From Oligella urethralis DSM 7531 (lineage in GTDB: Bacteria > Pseudomonadota > Gammaproteobacteria > Burkholderiales > Burkholderiaceae_B): a stretch of DNA of 64,000 bases. Below, one piece after another: positions 26,290 to 37,411 of this stretch. How positions within the stretch are numbered: position 1 is the first letter of the stretch; each line of letters begins with the position of its first letter. The notes under the pieces were generated by a model. The model was given only the letters and a program-made list of their open reading frames with translations, had not been told where the DNA came from and did no database searches. A program made the position numbers and the translations under genes. The stretch spans positions 257,375-321,374 of the forward strand of contig NZ_AQVB01000001.1 in the NCBI RefSeq assembly GCF_000372065.1. The letters run 5' to 3'.

Positions 26290-27426
26290 CTAGTGATGAA
26301 TAATCATATGGTCGCGGTGAATCATATCGGTGGCGGTCACCGCACCCAGAATGCTTTCAATCTGTGAACTCGGCTTACCAATAATCTTCCGCGCATCTTC
26401 TGCACTGTAACTAACCAGACCACGGGCGTATTCATTACCCTCCTGATCGATACAGGCCACGAGGTCGCCCCGTCCGAAGTCGCCCCGTACCTCGGTGATA
26501 CCGATAGGTAGCAGGCTTTTACCCTGGCGGGTCAGGGCTTGAATGGCACCCTCATCTAGCACCAAATAGCCACTCACATGTAAATGCGCTGCCAGCCATT
26601 GCTTACGTGCTGAGAGAATGGGGATTTTAGCTAATAGCTCGGTGCCAATGGACTCGCCCTGCATTAAGCGCGGGAGTAGATTGTCCACATGGCCGCTGGC
26701 AATAATGGTATGGGCGCCGCTACGAGCCGCGCGCTTGGCTGCCAGTACCTTGGTCAGCATGCCGCCAGTACCCACGTGCGTACCAGCACCACCGGCCATT
26801 TTTTCAAGGGCTGGATCACCCGCTTCGGCACGGTGAATAAACTGGGCATTGCTATTTTTACGCGGGTCACTATCATAGAGACCCTCTTGGTCGGTCAAAA
26901 TCACATAGACCTCAGCTTCAAGTAAATTCGCCACTAAGGCACCCAGCGTATCATTATCACCCAGGCGAATTTCCTTGGTAATCACCGTATCATTTTCATT
27001 AATAATAGGGATCACGTTTAATTCTAATAGGGTATTAAGCGCTGAACGAGCGTTTAAATAGCGGTGTCTATCAGCTAAATCCTCATGCGTTAAGAGGACT
27101 TGTGCGGTTTGGATGCCGTATTCATTAAAGGCCGTCTCATAGGCTTGGGCTAGGGCGATTTGACCGACTGCGGCGGCTGCCTGCAATTGATTCACTAGCT
27201 TAGGTCGCTGAGCCCACCCTAGACGCGCCATCCCTTCGGCAATGGCGCCGCTGGAAACCAGTATCACCTGTTGCCCAGCTTGATGCAGATGCGCAATTTG
27301 GGCGGCCCAACGGGCAATTTCTCGGCTATCGATGCCCTTGCCATTATTCGTTAGGAGCGAGGAGCCGATTTTGATGACAACTCGTTTGGCATCTTTAACT
27401 AAGGCGGTTTGATGAAGTTCTGACAT
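26290..27426 (-). CDS. proB: Glutamate 5-kinase
   Basis: First enzyme of proline synthesis: phosphorylates glutamate. Residues 1-265 form the amino acid kinase domain ('[16 protein letters not shown]', '[16 protein letters not shown]', '[20 protein letters not shown]', '[12 protein letters not shown]'). Residues 280-378 are a PUA domain, as in E. coli ProB. It is the last gene of the rplU-rpmA-obgE-proB run; proA is not adjacent. Downstream the gene converges with ppc. Confidence 0.97.
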   Translation of the reverse strand: MSELHQTALVKDAKRVVIKIGSSLLTNNGKGIDSREIARWAAQIAHLHQAGQQVILVSSGAIAEGMARLGWAQRPKLVNQLQAAAAVGQIALAQAYETAFNEYGIQTAQVLLTHEDLADRHRYLNARSALNTLLELNVIPIINENDTVITKEIRLGDNDTLGALVANLLEAEVYVILTDQEGLYDSDPRKNSNAQFIHRAEAGDPALEKMAGGAGTHVGTGGMLTKVLAAKRAARSGAHTIIASGHVDNLLPRLMQGESIGTELLAKIPILSARKQWLAAHLHVSGYLVLDEGAIQALTRQGKSLLPIGITEVRGDFGRGDLVACIDQEGNEYARGLVSYSAEDARKIIGKPSSQIESILGAVTATDMIHRDHMIIHH

Positions 27427-27467
27427 GAGGAATAAGACGTTCTAAATTAGGGTTGCTTAAGCGACAA

Positions 27468-27496
27468 CAGGCTTAAGAAAAATCTACTTAAGCCTG
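27468..27496 (-). repeat. Inverted repeat between obgE and proB
   Basis: Perfect 10-bp stem CAGGCTTAAG / CTTAAGCCTG with a 9-base A-rich loop. It has no clear U-run in the direction of transcription, so it may be a processing or stability element. Confidence 0.5.
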
Positions 27497-27531
27497 CTAT
27501 CTTATCATTTTTCCATGCACCAACGCGCTAC

Positions 27532-28833
<1,302 letters not shown>

Positions 28834-28904
28834 TTATAGTGTAGCGTATTGCAGTGCTTGTGTTGATAGGCTGGAGGCGTTATGCACGGTGTGATGTCAA
28901 TCAC

Positions 28905-28942
28905 AATAAAAAACGCCGCTTACGCTAAAAGTAAACGGCGTT
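28905..28942 (-). terminator. Rho-independent terminator after rpmA
   Basis: Minus strand: 12-base arms with 11 matches (GTAAACGGCGTT against AACGCCGCTTAC), a 7-base loop, then TTTTTTATT. It lies between rpmA and obgE, so the ribosomal genes can end here with some readthrough. Confidence 0.85.
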
Positions 28943-28948
28943 ATCACT

Positions 28949-28978
28949 GTGAAAAGCTGTGAAAAGCTGTGTAAAGCT
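28949..28978. repeat. Three tandem copies of a 10-base repeat
   Basis: GTGAAAAGCT, GTGAAAAGCT, GTGTAAAGCT, directly beside the rpmA terminator. One mismatch in the third unit. Confidence 0.85.
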
Positions 28979-28998
28979 AATGCTAGTTGAGCTTAAAA

Positions 28999-29259
28999 CT
29001 ACTCAGCAGCGATTACCTGTACAGTTGGCTTTTTCAAAGCGCCTTTGCTAGTGAACTGAACCTGTCCATCCACTAAGGCATAGAGCGTGTGGTCCTTGCC
29101 CATACCTACGCCGTCACCTGCATGAAAGCGAGTACCGCGTTGACGAACAATAATAGAACCAGCCGGAACTGTTTGACCACCGAATACTTTAACACCTAGG
29201 CGTTTCGCCTGTGAGTCGCGGCCGTTTCGCGTACTACCGCCACCTTTTTTGGTTGCCAT
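28999..29259 (-). CDS. rpmA: 50S ribosomal protein L27
   Basis: 86-residue L27, located near the peptidyl transferase centre. The N-terminus '[20 protein letters not shown]' and '[17 protein letters not shown]' are typical. It follows rplU by 33 bases and ends before a strong terminator. Confidence 0.99.
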   Translation of the reverse strand: MATKKGGGSTRNGRDSQAKRLGVKVFGGQTVPAGSIIVRQRGTRFHAGDGVGMGKDHTLYALVDGQVQFTSKGALKKPTVQVIAAE

Positions 29260-29292
29260 GATTTACTCCTGTAAAAAAAGCGAATAAGCTAA

Positions 29293-29604
29293 TTAAGCAT
29301 TAACCGCTGAGATTTCGATCTCGGTGAAATTTTGACGATGCCCTTGAGTCTTTCTGTAGTGCTTACGACGACGCATCTTGAAAATTTTAACTTTATCGTG
29401 ACGACCGTGCGCAAGAACTTTAGCTGTAACAGTAGCACCCTCAACTAAAGGAGAACCCACTTTGAGTGATTCGCCTTCGCCAACGGATAGTACCTGGTCT
29501 AAAGAGATTTCTTGCCCGATGTCTGCAGGTATCTGTTCTACCTTAAGTTTTTGGCCGGGGCTCACGCGATACTGCTTGCCGCCGGTTTTTATGACCGCAT
29601 ACAT
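29293..29604 (-). CDS. rplU: 50S ribosomal protein L21
   Basis: 103-residue L21. '[20 protein letters not shown]' and '[18 protein letters not shown]' are diagnostic. First gene of the rplU-rpmA-obgE-proB run. A promoter lies about 125 bases upstream, leaving a leader of roughly 115 bases that could hold r-protein control; no specific structure was identified. Confidence 0.99.
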   Translation of the reverse strand: MYAVIKTGGKQYRVSPGQKLKVEQIPADIGQEISLDQVLSVGEGESLKVGSPLVEGATVTAKVLAHGRHDKVKIFKMRRRKHYRKTQGHRQNFTEIEISAVNA

Positions 29605-29728
29605 TGTGACTTAACCTCAAAATAAATTGATTAATAAACTGATAGTCTTAGCTCTGTGCCTAATGTCAGTACATCGAGGCTCTGTAGAATCACTGGATCT
29701 ACCAGAAAAGTTTGAGCTAAGCCGTAAA

Positions 29729-29757
29729 TTTTCCCATAAAATCACTTATCTGTCAAT
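29729..29757 (-). promoter_or_regulatory. Promoter of the rplU operon
   Basis: Minus strand: perfect TTGACA, 17-base spacer, GAAAAT as -10 (4 of 6). Confidence 0.6.
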
Positions 29758-29819
29758 GATTTAGCAGGGTTTTGTGCTTTTTTTGTGGTGTTAGACGTAC
29801 GCTTTGCCGCTTACTATGT

Positions 29820-29856
29820 AAAAAACGGCGCTCCCTTAAGCAAGGGGCGCCGCCGT
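29820..29856 (-). terminator. Rho-independent terminator after argJ
   Basis: Minus strand GC-rich imperfect stem (ACGGCGGCGCCCCTT against AAGGGAGCGCCGT) ending in TTTTTT, just downstream of the argJ stop. Confidence 0.8.
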
Positions 29857-29883
29857 GGATGTTGCGCAAACATATTTGCTTGC

Positions 29884-31107
29884 TTAGGTGCGGTACTCCG
29901 CATTAATTTTTACATAATCATAGGAGAAGTCGCAGGTATAGACCGTTTCGCTGGCTACACCGCGATTTAAGGCTACCCGTACGACGATCTCAGGCTCTCG
30001 CATCACACGATCACCATCTGCCTCAACATAGTCCGGATGGCGCCCGCCATTGCTGGCTACCAACACATCGCCCAACCATAAATTGATCGTGGAGGTGTCT
30101 AAATCAGCAATATCGGCATAGCCAATGGCCGCCAGGATTCGACCTAAATTCGGGTCACTGGCAAAAAAAGCGGTTTTGACCAAGGGGGATTGTGCGATGG
30201 AATAAGCCACTTTTAAGGCTTCCTCCTGGTCTTTGGCGGACTCGACCTGAACCGTAATAAACTTGGTCGCACCCTCGGCATCACGCACAATTTTTTGGGC
30301 CAGATCGATGGCAATCTCGGTTAAGGCCTCAACAAAACGTTGATAATGCTCACTTTCTTTGGTGATCTCAATACCACTTTGTCCCGTTGCCGCAATAATA
30401 AAGGAATCATTGGTGGAGGTATCACCATCAATGGTGATGCGGTTAAACGACTTATCCGCCACCTCGGTGGTGATTTGCTTTAATAAATGACACTCAACCT
30501 CGGCATCCGTGCCAATAAAGGACAGCATGGTTGCCATATTTGGGCGAATCATCCCTGCGCCCTTGGAAATACCAGTAATGGTGACGGTACGACCGTTAAT
30601 TTCAAGTTGCTTGGAACTGATCTTAGGGACCGTGTCGGTGGTCATAATACTGGAAGCGGCCGGTAGCCAGTTGTGCTTATTCAGATCGGACACGGCGGCT
30701 GGGATAGCAGCGATGATCTTGTCCTGAGGTAGTGGCTCTAAAATCACACCGGTTGAGAATGGCAATATCTGGTGCTGATCAAGACCCAGTTCCTTGGCTA
30801 AGGCTTGGCATGTTTGCAAGGCACGATCCATACCCTCACTACCGGTGCCGGCATTTGCGTTGCCCGTATTAATCAGTAGAGCACGAATTTCTTTATCGCA
30901 GCGTAGACGTGATTCGCAAATCAGTACCGGTGCCGCACGAAAGCGATTGCGCGTAAATACACCAGCAACCGTGGTGCCCGGGGTGAATTTAAAAACGGTT
31001 AAGTCGCGTTTACCAGCTTTTTTGATACCCGCAGATGCAATACCAATCTCAACACCTGGTACTGCATGGATAGCTTCTGGACTGGGGATATGAAAATTAA
31101 CAGCCAT
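29884..31107 (-). CDS. argJ: Bifunctional glutamate N-acetyltransferase / amino-acid acetyltransferase (ornithine acetyltransferase)
   Basis: Arginine synthesis enzyme that moves the acetyl group from N-acetylornithine to glutamate. It is made as one chain that self-cleaves before the conserved threonine. The site is seen in 'KGAGMIRPNMATMLSFI': cleavage is expected between Ala and Thr of 'NMATML'. 'INTGNANAGTG' and the C-terminal 'EYRT' region also fit. The length of 407 is standard. It is a single gene flanked by the hemL unit upstream and its own terminator downstream. Confidence 0.97.
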   Translation of the reverse strand: MAVNFHIPSPEAIHAVPGVEIGIASAGIKKAGKRDLTVFKFTPGTTVAGVFTRNRFRAAPVLICESRLRCDKEIRALLINTGNANAGTGSEGMDRALQTCQALAKELGLDQHQILPFSTGVILEPLPQDKIIAAIPAAVSDLNKHNWLPAASSIMTTDTVPKISSKQLEINGRTVTITGISKGAGMIRPNMATMLSFIGTDAEVECHLLKQITTEVADKSFNRITIDGDTSTNDSFIIAATGQSGIEITKESEHYQRFVEALTEIAIDLAQKIVRDAEGATKFITVQVESAKDQEEALKVAYSIAQSPLVKTAFFASDPNLGRILAAIGYADIADLDTSTINLWLGDVLVASNGGRHPDYVEADGDRVMREPEIVVRVALNRGVASETVYTCDFSYDYVKINAEYRT

Positions 31108-31187
31108 TTAACTTCCCATAAAACTCACAACAAATTTCGGTTCACCCGAAGTAGGTGGCCCTGAATCCATTCATTGTAACTTAGTTT

Positions 31188-31215
31188 AATCCTCCACTTT
31201 TTATGGTGGAGGATT
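31188..31215. terminator. Inverted repeat between hemL and argJ, probable terminator of hemL
   Basis: Perfect 10-bp arms AATCCTCCAC / GTGGAGGATT with an 8-base loop. The T-run is short on the plus side and A-rich on the minus side, so orientation and efficiency are uncertain; it lies just after the hemL stop. Confidence 0.5.
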
Positions 31216-31257
31216 TTGAGTAAAAAAATCTAGGGTTTTTACTAGGAGGGCTGCTTG

Positions 31258-32538
31258 TTAAGCGAGCTTTTGGAAACTGGCGCGAGCGGCTTGTAGCGTT
31301 TCCTCAATAATCTCGTCATTATGCGCGGCGGAGATAAAGCCTGCCTCAAAGCCTGAGGGAGCAAGGTGTACGCCGTGTTCTAGCATATGGTGGAAGAACT
31401 GATTAAAGGCATTTTGATCGCTGGCGGATACTTCGGCAAAGTTGGTCGGCACCTTTTCCGTAAAGTAGAGACCAAACATGCCGCCTGCAAAATCTGCACT
31501 AAAGGTGACGCCAGCCTTTTTCGCTTCCTCGACTAAGCCAGTGATCATCTTTTCCATTTGCGCAGTTAGTTGCTCATAGAAGCCGTCACGCGTGATGATT
31601 TCGAGTGTTTTTAAACCAGCGGCAACCGAGACTGGGTTACCGGATAGGGTGCCTGCTTGATACACTGCGCCGAGTGGTGCAATGTGCTCCATAATATCCG
31701 CACGACCACCAAAGGCACCCACTGGCATCCCGCCACCGATGACCTTACCTAGAGTGATAAGATCGGGCATAATCCCGGTGATACCCTGTACCCCTCTAGG
31801 ACCGGCACGGAAACCAGTCATGACCTCATCAAAGATAAGTAGTGCGCCGTACTCATCACATAAACGACGCAAGCCCTCTAAAAAGCCGGCCTTAGCTTTG
31901 ATTAAATTCATATTGCCAGCATAGGGTTCTACAATAATGCAAGCAATATCCTCTGGATGGGCTTCAAAGGCGGCACGTACCGAGTTTAAATTATTAAACT
32001 CTAGCACTAAGGTGTGTTTAACAAACTCCTCCGGTACGCCGGCAGAAGAGGGGTTGCCGAAGGTCAGTAGGCCAGAGCCAGCTTTTACCAATAAACTATC
32101 GGAGTGACCGTGATAGCAGCCCTCGAATTTAATGATCTTGTTGCGATTGGTCGCACCGCGAGCTAAACGAATCGCACTCATGGTGGCTTCCGTGCCGGAA
32201 CTGACTAAGCGAACTTTTTCCACTGGGGCAAGCAACTGGGTGATTTTCTCGGCCAGTAAAATTTCAGCTTCGGTGGGAGCGCCATAGGATAGACCACGTG
32301 CCGCCGCTTCTTGTACCGCTTCAACCACCTCGGGGTGAGCGTGCCCCACAATGGCTGGACCCCATGAGCCTAAATAATCGATAAAGCGATTACCCTCGGC
32401 ATCCCACATATAAGCGCCCTCAGCTTTGGCAATAAAGCGCGGGGTGCCGCTAACGGATTTAAATGCACGCACAGGTGAGTTAACGCCGCCAGGAATAGTT
32501 AAGCAGGCGCGGTCAAATAAAGCTTGATTTGTTGTCAT
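31258..32538 (-). CDS. hemL: Glutamate-1-semialdehyde 2,1-aminomutase
   Basis: PLP enzyme of the C5 pathway that makes 5-aminolevulinate for heme. '[19 protein letters not shown]' opens the protein, the PLP lysine is in '[18 protein letters not shown]', and '[15 protein letters not shown]' marks the cofactor phosphate site. The 426-residue length is normal. It is downstream of thiE by 26 bases on the same strand. Confidence 0.98.
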   Translation of the reverse strand: MTTNQALFDRACLTIPGGVNSPVRAFKSVSGTPRFIAKAEGAYMWDAEGNRFIDYLGSWGPAIVGHAHPEVVEAVQEAAARGLSYGAPTEAEILLAEKITQLLAPVEKVRLVSSGTEATMSAIRLARGATNRNKIIKFEGCYHGHSDSLLVKAGSGLLTFGNPSSAGVPEEFVKHTLVLEFNNLNSVRAAFEAHPEDIACIIVEPYAGNMNLIKAKAGFLEGLRRLCDEYGALLIFDEVMTGFRAGPRGVQGITGIMPDLITLGKVIGGGMPVGAFGGRADIMEHIAPLGAVYQAGTLSGNPVSVAAGLKTLEIITRDGFYEQLTAQMEKMITGLVEEAKKAGVTFSADFAGGMFGLYFTEKVPTNFAEVSASDQNAFNQFFHHMLEHGVHLAPSGFEAGFISAAHNDEIIEETLQAARASFQKLA

Positions 32539-32564
32539 GAAGATGCCTATTAAATAGTTTGCAT

Positions 32565-33230
32565 TTAAAATAAATTACTAAGGTAGCGTGCCGTTGCTTC
32601 AATCTCATCGCTCTCAAATAATCCGCTGATGACGGCGATGCTATCTGCGCCAGCCTCAACCACAGAGCGTGCATTATGGCAGTCAATGCCGCCGATACCG
32701 ACCAGTGCCGGGCGCTCGGTGGCCCCTAGTTGATGCGCTTGCATCACGGCTTTGGCTGCCGCAAATAAGTCCAACGACGCAACCACTGCCTCGGGCTTGA
32801 CCGAGGAGGGGAAGAGCGCACCAAAGGCTAAGTAGTCAACCTGATCCTTAATCGCTTGCTGCGCTAAATTAATATCATTGTAGCAACTTACGCCGATGAA
32901 TAAGCTTTGTCCCTGTGCTTGGCACGCTTTACGTAGCGCCTCGACGGAGCCGTCGTCACGACCGATATGTACCCCATCGGCACGACAGTCTAGGGCCAGT
33001 TGCACTGAGTCATTGACAAAAAATTGGCATTGATATTGGTGACAAATCGCTTTGGCCTCTAACGCTAGCGCCAAGGAGTCGGCATAGCTGAGCTTTTTTT
33101 GGCGCCATTGTAAAACCCGCATGCCACCGCGGCAGGCAGCCTCAATGGCGTGCAGCAGTTTGGCGTGATCCTGCCACTCAGGCGTAATCCCGTAAAGACC
33201 GTTTGCAAAGCGTTTAGTTACTTGTGTCAT
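32565..33230 (-). CDS. thiE: Thiamine-phosphate synthase
   Basis: Joins HMP-pyrophosphate and thiazole phosphate to give thiamine monophosphate. TIM-barrel signatures: 'GLYGITP', 'VLQWRQK', '[24 protein letters not shown]' in part, 'IGVSCYND', '[14 protein letters not shown]' and 'GIGGID'. 221 residues, standard. Divergent from the rubredoxin gene; co-oriented with hemL. Confidence 0.95.
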   Translation of the reverse strand: MTQVTKRFANGLYGITPEWQDHAKLLHAIEAACRGGMRVLQWRQKKLSYADSLALALEAKAICHQYQCQFFVNDSVQLALDCRADGVHIGRDDGSVEALRKACQAQGQSLFIGVSCYNDINLAQQAIKDQVDYLAFGALFPSSVKPEAVVASLDLFAAAKAVMQAHQLGATERPALVGIGGIDCHNARSVVEAGADSIAVISGLFESDEIEATARYLSNLF

Positions 33231-33347
33231 CGCTTAATCCAGTGGAAAATTCCTCTCAACATATGCCGTTCTAGTCAACAGTTTAGAATGTTAACAGTAC
33301 AATTAGAACATAGCGTCTTTATCTTAATTAATTATTACTGGTTTTTA

Positions 33348-33512
33348 ATGAGAACTTGGATGTGTTTGATCTGTGGCTGGGTCTACGATGAAGCGACAGG
33401 CGCCCCTGATGAGGGGCTTGCACCCGGCACCCGTTGGGAGGATATCCCCGATGATTGGATCTGTCCCGAATGCGCAGCGCGCAAGGTGGATTTTGAGATG
33501 GTGGAGGTTTAA
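33348..33512 (+). CDS. Rubredoxin
   Basis: 54-residue one-iron electron carrier. The four iron cysteines are in 'MCLICGWVYDE' (CxxCG) and 'WICPECAARK' (CxxC), with 'GTRWEDIPDDW' between them, exactly the rubredoxin pattern. A longer reading frame exists upstream, but its extra 66 residues have no rubredoxin character, so the ATG at 33348 is chosen; an ATG four codons later is possible. The stop abuts the next start codon. Position ahead of algH and the pyr genes is common in Burkholderiales. Confidence 0.93.
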   Translation: MRTWMCLICGWVYDEATGAPDEGLAPGTRWEDIPDDWICPECAARKVDFEMVEV

Positions 33513-34127
33513 ATGGGAAGCTTTGATAAGCAACACTCATCAAGCGACGATCGCAATGTTGAGCATTTTACCGACTTAAGTGGTCAGTTTTTATTAGCCA
33601 TGCCAGGTGTGGATTCCGATTTATTTAACGGCACGGTGATTTATTTATTTGAGCACTCGCCCGAGGGAGCAGGTGGGGTGATTGTTAATCGTGCCACCGA
33701 TATTGAGTTAAGTGATTTAGTCGAGCGTTTCGAGTTGGAAGCGCCAGCCGATTATGTCAATAAAACCATCTTTTTTGGTGGCCCGGTGCAGCCGATGCGT
33801 GGCTTTGTATTACACCCACCGCTGAAAACTGCCGACGTTGATAGCACGAGCGGTCACAAAGACGTGCTTTTGCAAATCAGCAATTCATCCGATATGCTGC
33901 AGGATTATTTGCTTGGCAAGGGCCCCGAGGATGTGTTTATTTGCTTTGGTTATGCCGGTTGGGATGAGGGTCAGTTAGAGCGCGAATTAAGTGCAAATGT
34001 CTGGTTAACTGTGCCGGCTGACCATGATTTGATTTTTAAGCGACCACCCTACGATTGTTATCAGGCTGCCTTAGCCAGTTTGGGCATTGATATTAGTCAT
34101 TTGTCGACACAAGCGGGTCATGCCTAA
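33513..34127 (+). CDS. algH: YqgE/AlgH family protein
   Basis: 204-residue DUF179 protein. The family signature 'FLLAMPGVDSDLFNGTVIYL' occurs near residue 25, with 'GGVIVNRATDIELSDL' and 'FFGGPVQPMRGFVLH' after it. AlgH was linked to alginate control in Pseudomonas, but the biochemical role is unknown. The N-terminal 25 residues are polar and probably disordered. The ATG directly follows the rubredoxin stop, with GGAGG inside the end of that gene, so translation is coupled. Confidence 0.93.
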   Translation: MGSFDKQHSSSDDRNVEHFTDLSGQFLLAMPGVDSDLFNGTVIYLFEHSPEGAGGVIVNRATDIELSDLVERFELEAPADYVNKTIFFGGPVQPMRGFVLHPPLKTADVDSTSGHKDVLLQISNSSDMLQDYLLGKGPEDVFICFGYAGWDEGQLERELSANVWLTVPADHDLIFKRPPYDCYQAALASLGIDISHLSTQAGHA

Positions 34128-34130
34128 GTG

Positions 34131-34568
34131 ATGAGTCAAGAAATACGTTTTTTAGCCTTTGATTTTGGCTTAAAAAAAATTGGTGTGGCGATTGGTGATT
34201 CATTGATACGGCAGGCGCGACCGCTTGCCATTATTAAGTCGGAAGTGAAGCAGCAACGCTTTGCGCAAATTGAGGCCTTGCTCAGTGAGTGGGAGCCCGA
34301 TCAGCTAGTGGTGGGTTTGCCACTCACCTTGGCGGGCGAGGAGCAGGAGGCCTCGGCGCGGGCGCGGCGTTTTGCTAATCAATTACATGGTCGTTATGGC
34401 TTGCCGGTGGTCTTGGTTGAGGAGCAGTACTCCAGCATGGAAGCGCAAGATCTCATTCGCCAATATCAGCAGTTTGATGCCAAGTCAGCACGTCGTTTTG
34501 CAACTGAGGATGATGCAGTGGCGGCTGCAGTTATCTTACAACGACATTTAGATGTCCTCGCCTCTTAA
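34131..34568 (+). CDS. ruvX: RuvX/YqgF Holliday-junction-resolvase-like nuclease
   Basis: 145-residue RNase H-fold protein, implicated in 16S rRNA 5'-end processing and possibly DNA junction resolution. Signatures: 'FLAFDFGLKKIGVAIGDS' with the first catalytic aspartate, 'LVVGLPLTLAGEEQEAS', 'LVEEQYSSMEAQ' and the C-terminal 'EDDAVAAAVIL'. I take the ATG at 34131 over a GTG one codon upstream. It starts 3 bases after the algH stop. Confidence 0.95.
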   Translation: MSQEIRFLAFDFGLKKIGVAIGDSLIRQARPLAIIKSEVKQQRFAQIEALLSEWEPDQLVVGLPLTLAGEEQEASARARRFANQLHGRYGLPVVLVEEQYSSMEAQDLIRQYQQFDAKSARRFATEDDAVAAAVILQRHLDVLAS

Positions 34569-34615
34569 GTGATAAAATAGCGGGCTAACTAGATCATTTA
34601 AACTCAGGAATAATC

Positions 34616-35173
34616 ATGCAAAATGGATCCCCTAAGCAGCCTAAGCAGCGTAGCTTGGATGAGCTACCTAAGGCCGAGGAGCTATATCAGCGCTTAAAAC
34701 AAGGTGTTGCTGAGTTAATCGCTGCACACCCGGCCGATGAGGTGCATTTGGTCGGTATTTATTCAGGTGGTGCGTGGTTAGCTCAGCGCCTTAAGCAGGA
34801 TTTGGCGATTACGACGGACAATGCCTTAATTAATACCAGCCTCTACCGCGACGATTTTCGTAGGATTGGATTGCACACGCAAAAGCTACCCAGTTCGGTG
34901 CCTTTTGATGTGACGAATAAGCATCTGATTTTGGTGGATGATATTTTATATACCGGTCGTAGTGTTCGCGCCGCAATGAATGAGCTGTTTGATATTGGGC
35001 GTCCGGCCACCATTGCCTTGGCGGTGTTAATTGATCGGGGTGGGCGGGAGCTACCAGTACAGCCCGATGTGGTAGGTGAGGTATTTACCTTACCTAAGAC
35101 ACAGCGCTTTGTATTGTCGCAGGATGAAGAGCATGTATTTGATATTGCTTTAAAAGAGGTTGAACATGACTAA
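34616..35173 (+). CDS. pyrR: Pyr operon regulator / uracil phosphoribosyltransferase
   Basis: 185-residue type I phosphoribosyltransferase-fold protein. The PRPP motif is '[19 protein letters not shown]', and '[13 protein letters not shown]' is the flexible-loop region. In Bacillus PyrR binds pyr mRNA; in proteobacteria the UPRTase activity is better supported than RNA attenuation, and no attenuator was seen in the short leader here. The end overlaps the pyrB start by 8 bases. Confidence 0.93.
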   Translation: MQNGSPKQPKQRSLDELPKAEELYQRLKQGVAELIAAHPADEVHLVGIYSGGAWLAQRLKQDLAITTDNALINTSLYRDDFRRIGLHTQKLPSSVPFDVTNKHLILVDDILYTGRSVRAAMNELFDIGRPATIALAVLIDRGGRELPVQPDVVGEVFTLPKTQRFVLSQDEEHVFDIALKEVEHD

Positions 35174-36119
35174 CCCGCAATTAAATAAGCATGGTGAATT
35201 AGTGCATTTGCTCAGCACTGAGGGCTTGCCGCATGATGTGATTACCCATATTCTTGATACCGCAGAGACCTTTGTGCCCCTGGCTGAGCGTGAGGTTAAA
35301 AAAGTCCCCATCTTACGTGGTAAAAGCGTTTTTAATCTGTTTTTCGAAAACTCAACCCGTACCCGTACCACCTTTGAAATTGCTGCTAAGCGTTTATCCG
35401 CCGACGTTTATAATTTAAATATTAACGTCTCCTCCACCGCCAAGGGCGAGACCTTATTAGATACAATTGCCAATTTGACCGCCATGCAAGCGGATATTTT
35501 TGTTGTGCGGCACCAAGCCAGTGGCGCACCTTATCTGATTGCGCAGCATGTGGCACCGCATATTCATGTGGTCAATGCAGGTGATGGTAGGCATGCGCAT
35601 CCGACGCAGGCCTTATTGGATATGTATACCATTCGTCATTTCAAAAAGGACTTCAGTAATTTGACGGTGGCAATTGTGGGGGATGTGCTGCATTCGCGGG
35701 TTGCTCGCTCTAATATCCACGCCTTAACCACGCTCGGGGTGCCAGAAATTCGTGTGATTGGTCCGCAGACCTTGATTCCTGGTGATTTATCACCGATGGG
35801 CGTACGGATTTATCATGATATGGATGAGGGCTTACGTGATGTGGATGTGGTGATTATGTTACGCATTCAAAATGAGCGTATGAGCGGTGCCTTTTTACCT
35901 TCATCGCATGAGTATTTTAAAAATTACGGTTTGACCATGGAGAAATTAGCGCTAGCCAAGGACGATGCGATTGTGATGCACCCTGGGCCAATGAACCGCG
36001 GGGTCGAAATTGCCACCGATGTGGCTGATTCGCCGCAGGCCGTGATTTTAGATCAAGTGACCTTTGGTATTGCTGTACGGATGGCAGTCATGAGTATTGT
36101 TGCAGGAGCTTCTGAATAA
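35166..36119 (+). CDS. pyrB: Aspartate carbamoyltransferase catalytic subunit
   Basis: Second step of UMP synthesis: joins carbamoyl phosphate and aspartate. '[19 protein letters not shown]' is the carbamoyl-phosphate motif; '[15 protein letters not shown]', '[12 protein letters not shown]' and '[12 protein letters not shown]' also match. The ATG at 35166 gives 317 residues, overlapping pyrR. The stop and the next ATG share one base (TAATG). In organisms with a partner pyrC' the two subunits form a large dodecameric complex. Confidence 0.97.
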   Translation: MTNPQLNKHGELVHLLSTEGLPHDVITHILDTAETFVPLAEREVKKVPILRGKSVFNLFFENSTRTRTTFEIAAKRLSADVYNLNINVSSTAKGETLLDTIANLTAMQADIFVVRHQASGAPYLIAQHVAPHIHVVNAGDGRHAHPTQALLDMYTIRHFKKDFSNLTVAIVGDVLHSRVARSNIHALTTLGVPEIRVIGPQTLIPGDLSPMGVRIYHDMDEGLRDVDVVIMLRIQNERMSGAFLPSSHEYFKNYGLTMEKLALAKDDAIVMHPGPMNRGVEIATDVADSPQAVILDQVTFGIAVRMAVMSIVAGASE

Positions 36120-37411
36120 TGAATATTCTAATTAAAAACGGTCGCTTACTGGATCCTAAAAATAAATTAGATGCGGTGCATGATATTGCCATTGCGGGTC
36201 AGCGTATTGTCGCCATTGATCCGGTGGATTTTGAGGCAGAGCGCGTAATTGATGCGAGTGGCTTGGTGGTGATTCCGGGCTTAGTGGATTTATCCGTGCG
36301 TTTGCGTGAACCCGGTTATGAGCATCGCGATACCTTGGAAAATGAGTTAATGGCCGCCTTGTCTGGTGGCGTGACTCGTCTGGTCTTACCGCCGGATACC
36401 GATCCAACCTTGGATGAACCAGGCTTGGTCGAGATGCTAAAGCATCGTGCCCGCTCATTAAATCAAACCTATGTGTACCCCTTGGGTGCGATGACGGTAG
36501 GGTTAAATGGTGAACGCATCACCGAAATGGCCGAATTGACTCGTGCAGGTTGTGTGGCTTTTTCACAAGCGAATCGTCCCTTGCCGGAACTGGGTACACT
36601 GAAGCAATGTATGCAATATGCCAAGAGCTTTGATTACAGTTTATGGTTAAGACCGCACGAACGCAGTCTTAGCGCTAACGGGGTGGCCGCTAGTGGTGAA
36701 GTGGCTTCGCGTCTCGGTTTAGCTGGTATTCCAGTGCAGAGCGAGACCATTGCCTTACATGCGCTCTTTGAATTGCAGCGTAGTATTGGCGTGCGTTTAC
36801 ACCTATGTCGTCTGTCCAGTGCTCAAGGCATTGAGTTGGTGCGTCAAGCCAAGGCTGAGGGTCTGCCAGTGACGTGTGATGTTTCCATCAATCATGTGCA
36901 TTTGAGCGATGTAGATATTGGTTATTTTGACAGTAATTACCGCTTGGATCCGCCCTTACGCAGTCAACGAGACCGTGATGCCATTACGCGTGGCTTGATG
37001 GACGGCACTATTGATGCGATTTGTTCGGATCATATTCCGCTAGATGACGAGGATAAATTAGTCCCCTTTGCCGAGGCGGTTCCCGGCGCTTCCGGTGTGG
37101 AATTACTGTTTTCTCTGGTCTATAAATGGGCTCAAGAAAATGAGGTGCCGTTATTGGAGGCGCTGACCAAGGTCACTTGCGGACCAGTCTCTATTCTACA
37201 GCAAGCGGCGCCGGCCTTTTCTGCTTGCGGTCAGCTCTCGGTGGGCTCACCGGCTGATTTGGCTTTAGTGGATTTAGAGGCGTACTGGACGGTGAATCGC
37301 GACAACCTACTGAGTCAAAGTGTGCATACGCCATTTATTAATTACCAAGTACCAGGTCGCGTCAAGCTGACCGTTGTGAGCGGTTGCGTGATGTGGGAGG
37401 AAGGCAAGTGA
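36119..37411 (+). CDS. pyrC': Dihydroorotase-like protein PyrC', probably catalytically inactive
   Basis: 430-residue amidohydrolase-fold protein of the class I dihydroorotase family. The metal-binding H-x-H before LREPG is missing: the sequence reads 'VDLSVRLREPGYEHRDT', with Ser59 and Arg61 where histidines belong. The later 'DHAPH' region is 'SDHIPLDDEDK'. It therefore resembles the Pseudomonas PyrC', a non-catalytic subunit needed to assemble aspartate carbamoyltransferase. A working dihydroorotase should be encoded elsewhere. It is translationally coupled to pyrB and to plsC. Confidence 0.9.
   Translation: MNILIKNGRLLDPKNKLDAVHDIAIAGQRIVAIDPVDFEAERVIDASGLVVIPGLVDLSVRLREPGYEHRDTLENELMAALSGGVTRLVLPPDTDPTLDEPGLVEMLKHRARSLNQTYVYPLGAMTVGLNGERITEMAELTRAGCVAFSQANRPLPELGTLKQCMQYAKSFDYSLWLRPHERSLSANGVAASGEVASRLGLAGIPVQSETIALHALFELQRSIGVRLHLCRLSSAQGIELVRQAKAEGLPVTCDVSINHVHLSDVDIGYFDSNYRLDPPLRSQRDRDAITRGLMDGTIDAICSDHIPLDDEDKLVPFAEAVPGASGVELLFSLVYKWAQENEVPLLEALTKVTCGPVSILQQAAPAFSACGQLSVGSPADLALVDLEAYWTVNRDNLLSQSVHTPFINYQVPGRVKLTVVSGCVMWEEGK

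Noticed and set aside
33150-33347. N-terminal extension of rubredoxin
   Set aside because: The extra 66 residues run through the thiE promoter region and have no rubredoxin character; a good ATG lies at 33348.
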